Positions 16,905-25,336 of a stretch of 56,290 nucleotides of DNA are shown in pieces; position 1 is the stretch's first letter, and every line of letters begins with the position of its first letter. A program made the translations under genes and the position numbers. Below the pieces are notes generated by a model, which was not told the DNA's origin, ran no database searches, and was given only the letters and a program-made list of their open reading frames with translations. This DNA is from CAMLHU01 sp039917855 (GTDB lineage: Bacteria; Gemmatimonadota; Gemmatimonadetes; Gemmatimonadales; GWC2-71-9), in the NCBI GenBank assembly GCA_039917855.1, contig JBDSIR010000099.1, forward strand, positions 1-56,290, written 5' to 3'.

Positions 16905-17892
16905 GGCGCTGGGGCGCTGGGGCGCTGAGGCGGTGGTGCTCCTCGCTGCAACCGTCGTCACCGCCGCAGCGCCGCAGCGCCTCAGCGCCCAGACGAAGTT
17001 TGCGGGCACCGTCATCCGCCTGGTCGGCGCCGACACCGCCGTCGTTCCCAACGCGGTCGTGCAACTGCACCGGGTCTCCACGGTGGCGCAGGGGGTCATC
17101 GACTCCGGCCGGACTACTGCGCGGGGAGGGTGGCGCTTCCGGACCCGCTTGGAGACCGGCGCGAGCTACCTGGTGAGCGCGCGATTTGCCGGGATCCAAT
17201 TCTTCACTCCGCCGCTCTCCATCGACCCCGCACACCCCGATACCGGCGTCCGGATCCTCGTGGCCGACACCTCGTCGGGTCCGGCGGCGCGTGTCACGGT
17301 CGGCTCTAGGCACCTGCTGGTGCAGGGGGGCGACAGTGCGGGATGGCGCGGCATCCTGGACGTCGTCGTCCTGGAGAATCGGAGTGGCTACACCCGCATC
17401 GCTCCTGACACCACGCGCCCCGCGTACGTGATGTTGCTCCCCCCCGGCGCGCACGAGCCGGAGCTCGCCGATGGCGACATCGGACCTGAGGCCGTGCGGT
17501 TCCGCGAGGGGTCGCTCGAGATCTACTCGCCGCTCGCGCCCGGCGAGATGAGCCTCACCGTTCAGTACCTGCTCCCGGCGGAGCACAACGTCGGGATCCC
17601 CTTCGGGGACACCGTCGCCACGTTCAATCTCCTCATCGACGGGGAAGGGACTACCACAGCCGGACCCCGCCTCGACGGGCCCACACCCACCGAGCTCGAG
17701 GGGCGGAGCTTCCGTCGCTGGTCGGGGCCGGTGCCGGGAGGGACCGTGCTGCAGCTCGACCTCCGGGCGGCGCGGAAGACGCCGACTTGGCTCCTCGTGG
17801 CGCTCGTGGTCGCGATGGCGACCGGGTTGGTGACGGCACTGGTCGTCGCCCGACGGCGACCCGGCCTTGCCAAGCGGGTGGGCGTCTCGTAG
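16885..17892 (+). CDS. secreted, C-terminally membrane-anchored protein of unknown function
   Basis: An approximately 335-residue protein if it begins at TTG 16885, which yields a signal peptide with positive n-region (GNSDRRALGR), hydrophobic core and SAQ cleavage site. GTG 16933 is an alternative but lacks the basic n-region. The mature part starts with a carboxypeptidase-regulatory-like beta domain (AGTVIRLVGADTAVVPNAVVQLHR). It ends with a transmembrane helix (WLLVALVVAMATGLVTALVV) and a basic tail. Its 5' coding region contains both arms of an octamer inverted repeat. It overlaps the DUF151 gene by 20 bases. Function is not recognised. Confidence 0.6.
   Translation: MGNSDRRALGRWGAEAVVLLAATVVTAAAPQRLSAQTKFAGTVIRLVGADTAVVPNAVVQLHRVSTVAQGVIDSGRTTARGGWRFRTRLETGASYLVSARFAGIQFFTPPLSIDPAHPDTGVRILVADTSSGPAARVTVGSRHLLVQGGDSAGWRGILDVVVLENRSGYTRIAPDTTRPAYVMLLPPGAHEPELADGDIGPEAVRFREGSLEIYSPLAPGEMSLTVQYLLPAEHNVGIPFGDTVATFNLLIDGEGTTTAGPRLDGPTPTELEGRSFRRWSGPVPGGTVLQLDLRAARKTPTWLLVALVVAMATGLVTALVVARRRPGLAKRVGVS
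16904..16992. repeat. inverted octamer element, unit GGGGCGCT / CAGCGCCN
   Basis: The forward arm starts at the last base of the DUF151 stop codon (16904-16936), with GGGCGCT repeated three times and a degenerate copy. The reverse arm (16961-16992) holds the complementary CAGCGCC units. Here the arms lie inside the signal-peptide coding region of the next gene, where the reverse arm encodes APQRLSAQ. The same CAGCGCCN octamer occurs four times in the msrP signal peptide. Confidence 0.8.
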
Positions 17893-17916
17893 CTTCGGCT
17901 CCAGCAGCACGCAGTT

Positions 17917-17934
17917 GGCGCAGCTAGCTGCGCC
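17917..17934. terminator. perfect 18-base palindrome before the cobalamin riboswitch
   Basis: GGCGCAGCTAGCTGCGCC at 17917-17934 is perfectly self-complementary and lies 25 bases after the upstream stop and before the riboswitch. It could be a terminator-like hairpin for the upstream gene or a protein-binding operator. No T-run follows it. Confidence 0.45.
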
Positions 17935-17954
17935 GCAACGAACGCGCAGCAAGT

Positions 17955-18118
17955 CGCGCGACAGCACACGCTCGCGGATGCTCGGAAGCCGGTTCAAGTC
18001 CGGCGCGGCCCCGCCACTGTAACGGGCACACCACCCCTTCGTTCTTCAAGCCACTGGCCCTCGTCGAGGACCGGGAAGGCGAGCGAAGGCGCCCGAAGCC
18101 AGGAGACCTCCGCGCGCG
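17955..18118 (+). promoter_or_regulatory. cobalamin (B12) riboswitch
   Basis: The region contains the conserved adenosylcobalamin aptamer core: GGAAGCCGGTTCAAGTCCGG at 17984-18003, then GCGGCCCCGCCACTGTAACGG at about 18004-18025, and AAGCCAGGAGACCT at about 18096-18109. The flanking GTCGCGCG (about 17953) and CGCGCGCG (about 18111) can form the closing stem. The downstream operon is a B12 uptake system, which fits. Boundaries are approximate. A hairpin before the btuF start probably serves as the expression platform. Confidence 0.93.
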
Positions 18119-18188
18119 TGCCACCACGAACCCTCGGGGGAGGGGACGGTGGCGAGCGCCGGTGGCCTCAACGTCAGGCACCTGTGTC

Positions 18189-18220
18189 CGCCCATCGTCC
18201 GCTTCCGCGGGAGATGGGCG
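18189..18220 (+). promoter_or_regulatory. putative riboswitch expression-platform hairpin
   Basis: CGCCCATC (18189-18196) pairs with GATGGGCG (18213-18220). The stem continues inward with CCGC/GCGG around a TTCC loop. The only GGGAG-like ribosome-site sequence before the btuF ATG (18230) lies in the 3' strand of this hairpin. That suggests translation is blocked when B12 is bound. The mechanism is inferred, not shown. Confidence 0.55.
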
Positions 18221-18229
18221 ATCGAGCGT

Positions 18230-19123
18230 ATGGGTCTCCGTCAGCGTACTTGCCTGCTGCTTCTCCTCGCGACCTCCGCCTGTCTGCCCGGCGACCGCGG
18301 GGCGGGCCGCCTCATGGTGATCGACGACGCTCGCGATACGGTCCGCCTACAGCGCCCCGCTACCCGCGTCGTCTCCCTGATTCCGGCCAGCACCGAACTC
18401 CTCTTCGCCATCGGCGCCGGCCCCCAACTCGTCGGACGCACCCGCTGGTGCGATTGGCCCGCGGAGGCCGCGGCGGTCACCGATGTCGGTGACGGGATCG
18501 ATCCCAATCTCGAAGCGATCCTCGCCCAGCACCCCGACCTGGTGGTGCTCTACCTTTCCGGGAGCAACGCGGCGGTGGCGGGTCGGCTGCGGGCGTTGGG
18601 GATCCCGGTGGTCCAGCTCCGGACCGATCTGCTCGAGAGCGTCGCACCGCACGCCCGGCTCCTGGGGGAGCTCACCGGACGTCGCGCGGCGGCGGATTCG
18701 CTGGTCGACGCTTTCGAGGCCCAGCTTGCCACGGTGACCGTGTCGCTGCATTCCGGCGTCCGGATCCCCGACCGGCAGTCGGTGTTCATCCCGACCTGGA
18801 ACGACCCGATCATCACGGTCGGCGCGGGAAGTTTCCTCGATGAGCTCGTCACCCGCGCCGGGGCTGTGAACATCTTCCACGACCTCCCGCAGCCCTCGGC
18901 ACCTGTGAGTCTCGAGGCGGTCGCGGGCCGCGATCCCGACCTGATCCTCACTACCGGGGCCGGGGCGGTCAGCTTCACGCATCGCCCCGAGTGGCAGGTG
19001 GTCCAGGCAGTGCGCCGGGGGAAGTTCGTGCGGATCCACGGGAGCCAGTTCGACCGACCCGGCCCCCGGAGCTCCCAGGCCATCACCGAGCTGAAGGCCG
19101 CGCTCCTCGAGGCCCAGCAGTGA
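18230..19123 (+). CDS. btuF: B12-type ABC transporter substrate-binding lipoprotein
   Basis: The periplasmic corrinoid-binding subunit of the BtuFCD importer, 297 residues. The N-terminus is a lipoprotein signal (MGLRQRTCLLLLLATSAC, lipobox cysteine at residue 18). The mature domain follows the BtuF/FepB pattern: RVVSLIPASTELLFAIGAGPQLVGRTRWCDWP and DVGDGIDPNLEAILAQHPDLVVLY. I chose ATG 18230 because it begins the lipoprotein signal; an upstream in-frame ATG at 18149 would put it too far internal. Overlaps btuC by four bases. Regulated by the riboswitch upstream. Confidence 0.93.
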   Translation: MGLRQRTCLLLLLATSACLPGDRGAGRLMVIDDARDTVRLQRPATRVVSLIPASTELLFAIGAGPQLVGRTRWCDWPAEAAAVTDVGDGIDPNLEAILAQHPDLVVLYLSGSNAAVAGRLRALGIPVVQLRTDLLESVAPHARLLGELTGRRAAADSLVDAFEAQLATVTVSLHSGVRIPDRQSVFIPTWNDPIITVGAGSFLDELVTRAGAVNIFHDLPQPSAPVSLEAVAGRDPDLILTTGAGAVSFTHRPEWQVVQAVRRGKFVRIHGSQFDRPGPRSSQAITELKAALLEAQQ

Positions 19124-20091
19124 CCCGTCGGCTCCTCTTCGTCGCTCTATTCGTCCTCCTCACTGCGACCTTCGGACTTTCGCTGGGCGCGGTCTCCATC
19201 GCGCCGGGCGAGGTCTGGCGCGCCCTGGTGGATGGATCATCCTCCTACGGCCCGATCATCCGGCAGCTGCGACTCCCCCGCGTGATCCTCGGCTTCCTGC
19301 TGGGCGGGACGCTGGCGGTGAGCGGCGCGTCGCTGCAGGCGCTGCTCCGGAATCCCCTCGCGGACCCGTATCTCCTCGGCCTCTCGGGCGGCGCCGGGCT
19401 CGGAGCCGTGCTCGCCATCGCCCTCGGCGGCCCGATCGCATGGGCCGTTCCGGCCGCCGCCTTCGCGGGCGCACTCGGCGCGGTGGCCTTGGTCTACGCC
19501 CTCGGACGTACCTCCTCGGGACGGCTCGAGCCGCGGATCCTCCTCCTCGCCGGCGTGGTGACGAGCGGATTCGCCACCGCCATCATGACCGCCCTTATGG
19601 TGCTGTCCGACGCGGCGGAATTGCGCAATGCGTTCCTCTGGCTCCTCGGCGGCCTGGGCCGAGCGTCGTGGCAGTCGCTCGGACTCTTCCTGATCTGGGC
19701 ACCGATCCCCCTGCTGGTGCTCTTCACCGCGGCCCGCTCGCTCGACCTCCTCGCCCTCGGCGAAGAGACCGCCGGCTACCTCGGCGCCGAGGTCGAGCGG
19801 GTCAAACGGCGCGTGGTGGTAAGTACGGCCCTTCTGACCGCGGCGGCAGTGGCGGCCGCGGGGATGATCGGATTCGTCGGGCTGGTGGTGCCGCACGCGG
19901 TGCGTCGGATCATGGGGCCGCTCCACGGGCGACTCCTGCCGATCGCCTTCGCGGTCGGAGGGGCGCTCCTCGTTGGCGCCGACACCATCGCCCGGGTGGT
20001 GGTGCGGCCCATCGAGCTCCCCGTTGGCGTGGTCACCGCGCTGATCGGAGTGCCGGTCTTCGCGATCCTCCTCCGGCGGGAGATCCGATGA
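19120..20091 (+). CDS. btuC: B12-type ABC transporter permease (FecCD family)
   Basis: Inner-membrane permease of 323 residues, with about ten hydrophobic helices. Family signatures are RLPRVILGFLLGGTLAVSGASLQ, NPLADPYLLGLSGGAGLGA, and the coupling-region GFVGLVVPHAVRRIMGPLHGRLLP. GTG 19120 overlaps the btuF stop and gives the expected first helix (RRLLFVALFVLLTATFG). The general family also carries siderophores, but the B12 riboswitch and the BtuB receptor in the operon support corrinoid transport. Confidence 0.93.
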   Translation: MTRRLLFVALFVLLTATFGLSLGAVSIAPGEVWRALVDGSSSYGPIIRQLRLPRVILGFLLGGTLAVSGASLQALLRNPLADPYLLGLSGGAGLGAVLAIALGGPIAWAVPAAAFAGALGAVALVYALGRTSSGRLEPRILLLAGVVTSGFATAIMTALMVLSDAAELRNAFLWLLGGLGRASWQSLGLFLIWAPIPLLVLFTAARSLDLLALGEETAGYLGAEVERVKRRVVVSTALLTAAAVAAAGMIGFVGLVVPHAVRRIMGPLHGRLLPIAFAVGGALLVGADTIARVVVRPIELPVGVVTALIGVPVFAILLRREIR

Positions 20092-20882
20092 TCCTCGAAG
20101 GCAGGGATCTCGAAGTGCGCTACCCCGGCGTCGGCCTTCCCGCCCTCGCCGGAGTAGATGCATGGCTGCGGGCGGGGGAATTCGTGGCCGTCGTCGGTCC
20201 GAATGGCGGCGGGAAGACCACCCTCCTCCGCGCCTTGCTCGGCGCGGTTCCCCTTCAGCGAGGGGAGGCCAAGGTGGCCGGCCTCCCGGTGGCCTCGATC
20301 CCCCGCGCGGATCTCGCCCAGATCGTGGCGGCCCTCCCGCAGCGCGAGGAGCCGGCCTTCGCCTTGCGGGTGGGCGAATTCGTCCAGCTCGGTCGCTACG
20401 CGCACCTCGGCCCCTTCACTCCCTCAGGACCCTCCGATCGTGCCCTGGTGCGCGATGCACTCGAACGGTGTGACGCCTGGACCCTGAGGGATCGCACCAT
20501 CGATACGCTCTCGGGAGGGGAGTGGCAGCGGGCTCGCGTGGCCCGCGCCCTCGCGCAGGCCCCCCGAGCTCTCCTCCTCGACGAACCCACCGCCGCGCTC
20601 GATGTCCGCCACGCCATGGAGCTCCTGGAGCTGGTCCGGGACCTGGTGGCCAGCGGGCTTGGCGCCCTGGTGGTGACCCACGAATTGAACCTCGCCGCGC
20701 GCTTCGCCGATCGCGTCATCCTTCTCGCCGACGGGAGGGTCCAGGCGGTCGGGACCCCGCGCGAGGTCCTGACCCAGGAGACGCTCACTCGGGTCTTCGA
20801 CTGGCCGGTGGCGGTGACCACCTGGAACGGCGGCACCCCGCAGGTCGTTCCACTCCGGCGCGGTGAGACGCGCGACCCTTGA
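20088..20882 (+). CDS. btuD: B12-type ABC transporter ATPase
   Basis: ATP-binding subunit, 264 residues, that powers BtuC. Walker A is GPNGGGKTT (near residues 37-45), the ABC signature is LSGGEWQRARVARAL, Walker B is ALLLDEPTAALD, and the switch His follows in VVTHELNLA. ATG 20088 overlaps the btuC stop by four bases. The stop is 25 bases before the btuB ATG. Confidence 0.93.
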   Translation: MILEGRDLEVRYPGVGLPALAGVDAWLRAGEFVAVVGPNGGGKTTLLRALLGAVPLQRGEAKVAGLPVASIPRADLAQIVAALPQREEPAFALRVGEFVQLGRYAHLGPFTPSGPSDRALVRDALERCDAWTLRDRTIDTLSGGEWQRARVARALAQAPRALLLDEPTAALDVRHAMELLELVRDLVASGLGALVVTHELNLAARFADRVILLADGRVQAVGTPREVLTQETLTRVFDWPVAVTTWNGGTPQVVPLRRGETRDP

Positions 20883-20907
20883 CCCTTACCCCCGACTTCG
20901 GATCACG

Positions 20908-22887
20908 ATGCGTACTGCATTCCTCCTCCCCCTCCTCCTCCCCTGTGCGCTCGCGGCACAGGTCCCTGCGACCGATTCGATCTTCGAGGTCGCGCCTCTG
21001 GTGGTCACCGCCGAGCGGACGCCGTTGCCCCCAGGGGTGGTGAGCGGGAGCATCACCGTACTGCAAGGGAGCGAACTGCGGGCCCGCGGGGTGCGATCGG
21101 TGGCCGATGCGCTGCGCGAAGTGCCTGGTGCGGCCGTCGTCAGCACCGGGTCCTTCGGCGGGCAGACCTCGCTCTTCCTTCGTGGCGGCGAGAGCGATCA
21201 CGTCAAGGTGCTCATCGACGGGGTCGCGGTGAATCAGCCCGGTGGCGCCTTCAACTTCAATGCGCTCACCTTGGACGATGTGGAGCGGATCGAGGTCGTG
21301 CGCGGACCGGCGAGCGTGCTCTATGGCACCGACGCCTTGGCCGGCGTTGTGCAGGTCTTCACTCGGCTGGGGAATGGCCCGGTCGCGCTCGACGCCGCCA
21401 TGCGGGGCGGGACCTACGGCGCGCGTCGAGGCGAGGCCGCGGCGAGCGGTGCCACGGGCCGGTATTCCTGGTCGGCCGGGGCCTCGAGCGACCGCACCGA
21501 TGGCACTTACGCGTTCAACAGTGCGTGGCGAAACAGCGTGGCGACGGGTCAGCTGCGTGTGGTGCTCGCTCCCGCCACGACGCTTCGGGCCTCACTGCGG
21601 TATGGCGATGACGTCTACCACTTTCCGACCGATGGCGGTGGCGCACCGGTCGATGCCAACAGCGTGAATACTCACCAGGCCACCACGGCGAGCCTTGGAG
21701 TGGACCATGCGCTCGATCCAGCACTCCGGCTGGCGCTGACGGCCTCGATCAATGCCGAGGCCCAGGGAAGCGGGGATGCCCGCGATGCTCCGGGGGACAC
21801 GCTGGGGTATGGATTCGCGTCGCGGAGCGATATCGAGGTGCGGAGGGGCACGCTTGAGGCGCGGATGACCCTTGCGCCAACGTCGGCATGGTCGCTGGCT
21901 TACGGGGTCGAGTTCCGCGACGATCGCGAGGATCGGAAGGAAGGCTACGCCGTCTCAAACTTCGGGTTCGGTACCGACAGCAGCGTGAGCGCGCCGGTGG
22001 AGCACTCCCGGCAGGATGTCGGGGCGTATCTCCAAGCCCTCCTCGAACCCCGTGACGGATGGTCCTTGAGCGGCGGCCTCCGCCTCGATGACGACGAGGC
22101 GTTCGGGCAATTCCTCTCCAGCCGACTCGGCATCGTCCGTAGGCTGGGTGATGGGACCCGGTTCCGGGGATCCTGGGGCACCGCATTCAAGACCCCGACG
22201 CTGGAAGAGACCTTCGGCAATTCCGCCTTCTCCATCGGCAACCCGGACCTGACCCCCGAACGGTCCCGGAGTTGGGAGGTCGGAGTGGAACAGGCCGTGG
22301 CCGATGGCCGAGTGACCCTCGGGGCGGTCTGGTTCGATCAGCGGTTCCGCGATCTGGTCCAGTACGGCTACGTCGCCTCCGGAGCGCCGACCTACTACAA
22401 CGTCGCCGCGGCGACCGCCAAGGGGCTCGAGCTGAGCGTGATGGTGCGGCCCTCCGCCAGGCTTTCGGTCACGGCGGGATACACCTTCCTCAAGACCGAG
22501 GTCACGGATCCCGGCTTCAGCTCGGGCGACGGCGACGTCTTCGTGCGGGGCTCGGAGCTGATCCGGCGTCCGGCCCGTCAGGCCCACTTGGGTGCCGGTT
22601 GGTTGCTTCTGGGCCGCGGCCGGCTGAGCGCTGAAGTGGCCTTTGTAGGTGCTCGGACCGATGTCGACTTCGGGCCCTTCCCATCGGTCCGGAAGCGCCT
22701 GCCGGGGTATGCGCTCGTCGATCTGGGTGCGGATATCGACGTCCTGAAGCGGGGGGCCGGTGGGAGGGCGCCGGCGGTCGCGGTTACCCTGCGGGCGGAG
22801 AACGCCCTGAACGAGTCGTACGAGACCGTCGTCGGGTTCCCCGGGCGGGGGCGGACCCTTCTGGCGGGCATCCGGAGCCATTGGTAG
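20908..22887 (+). CDS. btuB: TonB-dependent vitamin B12 outer-membrane receptor
   Basis: A 659-residue receptor. A signal peptide (MRTAFLLPLLLPCALAAQ) is followed by a TonB-box-like APLVVTAERTPL. The plug domain contains LREVPGAAVVSTGSFGGQTSLFLRGGESDHVKVLIDGV and RIEVVRGPASVLYGTDALAGVVQVFT. The rest is a beta-barrel ending in IRSHW, with the terminal aromatic residue of barrels. ATG 20908 gives the signal peptide. Its place at the end of a riboswitch-controlled btuFCD operon makes corrinoid uptake the best call. Confidence 0.9.
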   Translation: MRTAFLLPLLLPCALAAQVPATDSIFEVAPLVVTAERTPLPPGVVSGSITVLQGSELRARGVRSVADALREVPGAAVVSTGSFGGQTSLFLRGGESDHVKVLIDGVAVNQPGGAFNFNALTLDDVERIEVVRGPASVLYGTDALAGVVQVFTRLGNGPVALDAAMRGGTYGARRGEAAASGATGRYSWSAGASSDRTDGTYAFNSAWRNSVATGQLRVVLAPATTLRASLRYGDDVYHFPTDGGGAPVDANSVNTHQATTASLGVDHALDPALRLALTASINAEAQGSGDARDAPGDTLGYGFASRSDIEVRRGTLEARMTLAPTSAWSLAYGVEFRDDREDRKEGYAVSNFGFGTDSSVSAPVEHSRQDVGAYLQALLEPRDGWSLSGGLRLDDDEAFGQFLSSRLGIVRRLGDGTRFRGSWGTAFKTPTLEETFGNSAFSIGNPDLTPERSRSWEVGVEQAVADGRVTLGAVWFDQRFRDLVQYGYVASGAPTYYNVAAATAKGLELSVMVRPSARLSVTAGYTFLKTEVTDPGFSSGDGDVFVRGSELIRRPARQAHLGAGWLLLGRGRLSAEVAFVGARTDVDFGPFPSVRKRLPGYALVDLGADIDVLKRGAGGRAPAVAVTLRAENALNESYETVVGFPGRGRTLLAGIRSHW

Positions 22888-22891
22888 GACC

Positions 22892-23000
22892 TGAGCCAGG
22901 TTGCGATCTTCCCAACTGAGTACAGGCTTGGCCTCAACACTTCGTTCCTCCGTCCTTCTGTGTTGAGGCCAAGCCCTTCACCTGTTGGGATGACGGCTCA
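22892..23000 (+). terminator. long nested inverted repeat after btuB
   Basis: Three nested stems fold this gap: TGAGCC (22892-22897) with GGCTCA (22995-23000), TCCCAAC (22910-22916) with GTTGGGA (22984-22990), and a perfect 16-bp stem, GGCTTGGCCTCAACAC (22925-22940) with its complement at 22960-22975. It most likely ends the btu transcript. It lacks a T-run and differs from the heptamer elements, as its stems are not tandem arrays. Confidence 0.7.
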
Positions 23001-23044
23001 CCAGGGAGGAGCGTGACAGCGAGGGGGTGTATAGCTTTCACATC

Positions 23045-24091
23045 ATGAGGTCTTCGCTCCCCTTCACGCTCCTCGCCCTCGGGTCCGCAGCCTGCGCCGC
23101 GACCGAGCCCTTTCCCCCGGCACCGGCGGAAGTGCTCGTCGTCGTCAATGGCACGGCGCGCACGCTGAGCGTCGTCCCCACCGGGTCGCCCAACACCGGG
23201 ATCACCATCCCACTTGGCGCCGCGAGTGCCACGCCGGCCGGCCTCTCCGCCCGCTCGGGGATCGCGCTCGTCCCGCTGGGTGACGACGATGCGGTCGCGG
23301 TGGTGGACCTCGTCGCGGGGAGCGTGCTCAACACCTTCGCCTTGGCGGTGAACTCGGGGGCCACCGGTGCTGCCATCATCGACGATTCCCTCGGCTACGT
23401 CGCGAATCCCGGGCTCAACAGCGTGACCCGGATCAATTACCTCACCGGGGATACTGCCAGCGTCTCGGTGGGCGTCCATCCGCAGGGACTGGTCTATACT
23501 CGCGGCAAGCTCTTCGTCCTCAATGGTGACCTGAACGGGGCGGGGGACCCCGTCGGAGCGAGCTGGCTGACGGTGATCGACCCCGTCACCAACGCCAAGG
23601 CCGCCGGGATCGACTCGATCCCGCTGCTCGGACCGGGCAACGCGCGCTCCGCCACGGTCGGCGCCGACGGCCTGCTCTACGTGATGAGCGCCGGAGATTC
23701 GGGATCGGGCGAAGGACGCCTGTCGATCGTGAATCCGGTCACCCGTGAGGAGCTTTCCAACTTTGGTGGATTCGGGAACCTTCCCGCGGCCCTCGGCACC
23801 ACCGGCGAGCGGCTCTTCGTGGCCAGCTGGGCCGAAGGGGTCATGACCTTCGATACCCGTCTGCGCGAGGTCACCCGCGGCGTCGGAGAGGGGATCCCCA
23901 TCGCGACGAATTCGTCGGTGGTAGTGGGCGCCAACGGCAAGATCTACGCAGTGAGCGCCGGTCCTTGCACCGGAGGCACCGGGGGGATCGCCCACATCCT
24001 CCGACCCGCCGACTTTGTCGAGACCGGGACCGTCCCGCTCGGGGAGTGCGCCATCGGGGCCGTGATCACGACCGTGCCCGCGGCGCCCTGA
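23045..24091 (+). CDS. YncE-like beta-propeller lipoprotein
   Basis: A 348-residue protein with a lipoprotein signal (MRSSLPFTLLALGSAAC, lipobox cysteine near residue 17). The body is built of YVTN/YncE-like propeller repeats such as VLVVVNGTARTLSVV, VAVVDLVAGSVLNTF, GYVANPGLNSVTRINY and LFVLNGDLNGAGD. Such proteins are often encoded beside TonB-dependent receptors (yncD-yncE in E. coli). Here it follows btuB, though a strong hairpin separates them. A surface accessory role for corrinoid uptake is a guess. ATG 23045 is preferred over GTG 23027 because it starts the lipoprotein signal. Confidence 0.7.
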   Translation: MRSSLPFTLLALGSAACAATEPFPPAPAEVLVVVNGTARTLSVVPTGSPNTGITIPLGAASATPAGLSARSGIALVPLGDDDAVAVVDLVAGSVLNTFALAVNSGATGAAIIDDSLGYVANPGLNSVTRINYLTGDTASVSVGVHPQGLVYTRGKLFVLNGDLNGAGDPVGASWLTVIDPVTNAKAAGIDSIPLLGPGNARSATVGADGLLYVMSAGDSGSGEGRLSIVNPVTREELSNFGGFGNLPAALGTTGERLFVASWAEGVMTFDTRLREVTRGVGEGIPIATNSSVVVGANGKIYAVSAGPCTGGTGGIAHILRPADFVETGTVPLGECAIGAVITTVPAAP

Positions 24092-24095
24092 CGCC

Positions 24096-24851
24096 GTGGC
24101 CCCCGTCGCCACGCCCGCCATCGTTCTGGCCACCCTGCGCTACGGCGATACCTCCAAGATCGTTCGCCTCGCCACCCGCGACCTCGGCGTCCAGAGCGCC
24201 ATCGCCAAGGGCGCCTTCCGCCCCAAGAGCAAGTTCGGCGCGGCCCTCCAGGTCCTGAGCGACGGCCACGCCCAGCTGTATATGAAGGAAGGGCGCGAGT
24301 TGCAGACCCTCGGCGCCTTTGATCTCTCCAAGCTCCGGATCGAGCTGGCCGAGGATCTCGATCGCTACGCCGCGGCCAACGCCCTGGCCGAGGTGATGCT
24401 CCGCTGCGCGCCACCGGCCCCCCACCCCGCGGCGTTCGATGCTCTGAGGAACGGATTGGACGCCCTCACGATCGCCCCGACGATGGCGATCGAGGTCCTC
24501 GCGCTCCGGGTGCTGTGGCAACTGGTCGGCGTGCTGGGCTTCGCCCCTTCCCTCGAATTGTGCGCCCGTTGTTCCGCGCCACTCGACCTGGACTTGGGGT
24601 TGGCCTTCAGTCCGCGGGATGGTGGCGCGCTCTGCCCCGCCTGCGCGGTGGGTCACCCGGTCAGCCGGTTGAGCAGGGAGGACGCCGAGGGGCTTCGGCG
24701 GCTGGTGGCCGGGGATGGGGACCTCCCCCTGCTCGAGCCGAGGCATGCCGCGGCCCACCGCCGGCTGTTGGCACGATGGGTGCGTGAGCACTTGGGGGAA
24801 GGGGCCCCCCTCCCGGCCCTGGAGTACTGGCAGGACCGTCACCGAGCTTGA
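24096..24851 (+). CDS. recO: DNA repair protein RecO
   Basis: Acts with RecF and RecR to load RecA at gaps. The 251 residues have the N-terminal OB-fold start (ATPAIVLATLRYGDTSKIVRLATRDLG), the AKGAFRPKSKFGAALQVL segment, and a helical C-terminal domain. Four zinc-type cysteines sit in LELCARCSAPL and GALCPACAVG, as in zinc-bearing RecO forms. The GTG start at 24096 comes four bases after the lipoprotein stop. Confidence 0.92.
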   Translation: MAPVATPAIVLATLRYGDTSKIVRLATRDLGVQSAIAKGAFRPKSKFGAALQVLSDGHAQLYMKEGRELQTLGAFDLSKLRIELAEDLDRYAAANALAEVMLRCAPPAPHPAAFDALRNGLDALTIAPTMAIEVLALRVLWQLVGVLGFAPSLELCARCSAPLDLDLGLAFSPRDGGALCPACAVGHPVSRLSREDAEGLRRLVAGDGDLPLLEPRHAAAHRRLLARWVREHLGEGAPLPALEYWQDRHRA

Positions 24852-24886
24852 CACTCCCCTGTGGCCCCGGGAACTTGGATTTCAGG

Positions 24887-25336
24887 ATGCTCAGAGCCCT
24901 TCATCGAACCCCTCCGTGGTGGCGGCTCGCCCTTCTCCTGCTGTTCGGGATCGGGCCGCCGGTGGGCGCGCAGCAGAATCGACCGCCGCCCCCGACCCCC
25001 AGCGCCACCCTCGGTGAGAACAGCCCGAATCCCTTTTTCCCCGCGACCCTGATCCCGTTCAGCATCCGACCCGAGGAGTGTACCGACGGACAACAGCCCC
25101 TCGTCAGCCTGAAGGTCTACAACGTGCTCGTGCAGGTGGTGGCCGTTCCGGTCCTGCAAAGTGGAAAGGGAGAGGTCCTCGAGAACATCCGGATCGCTTG
25201 CGGCGACCACGTGGCCCTTTGGGATGGGCGCACGCTCGACGGTCGGATCGAACCGGCCCCCGGAGTCTACTACTCGCAGTTGACGGTCGATGGAGTGCGG
25301 TACACCCGGAAAATGATCGTGCGGAAACCGGAGTGA
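24887..25336 (+). CDS. small secreted protein with a FlgD/T9SS-like C-terminal fold
   Basis: 149 residues with a signal peptide (RLALLLLFGIGPPVGAQ) and a proline-rich linker (NRPPPPTPS). The single domain starts ENSPNPFFPATLIPFSI and ends YYSQLTVDGVRYTRKMIVRK. This is the NPFNP...GVYFYRL...KMVLLK pattern of FlgD-Ig or type IX secretion sorting domains. In those families the domain is usually appended to a large protein, so a standalone copy is unusual. ATG 24887 is preferred over TTG 24848. Function unknown. Confidence 0.6.
   Translation: MLRALHRTPPWWRLALLLLFGIGPPVGAQQNRPPPPTPSATLGENSPNPFFPATLIPFSIRPEECTDGQQPLVSLKVYNVLVQVVAVPVLQSGKGEVLENIRIACGDHVALWDGRTLDGRIEPAPGVYYSQLTVDGVRYTRKMIVRKPE

Noticed and set aside
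22892..23000. Membership of the btuB downstream hairpin in the heptamer family
   Set aside because: Its stems are single long complementary segments, not tandem 7-8-base units.
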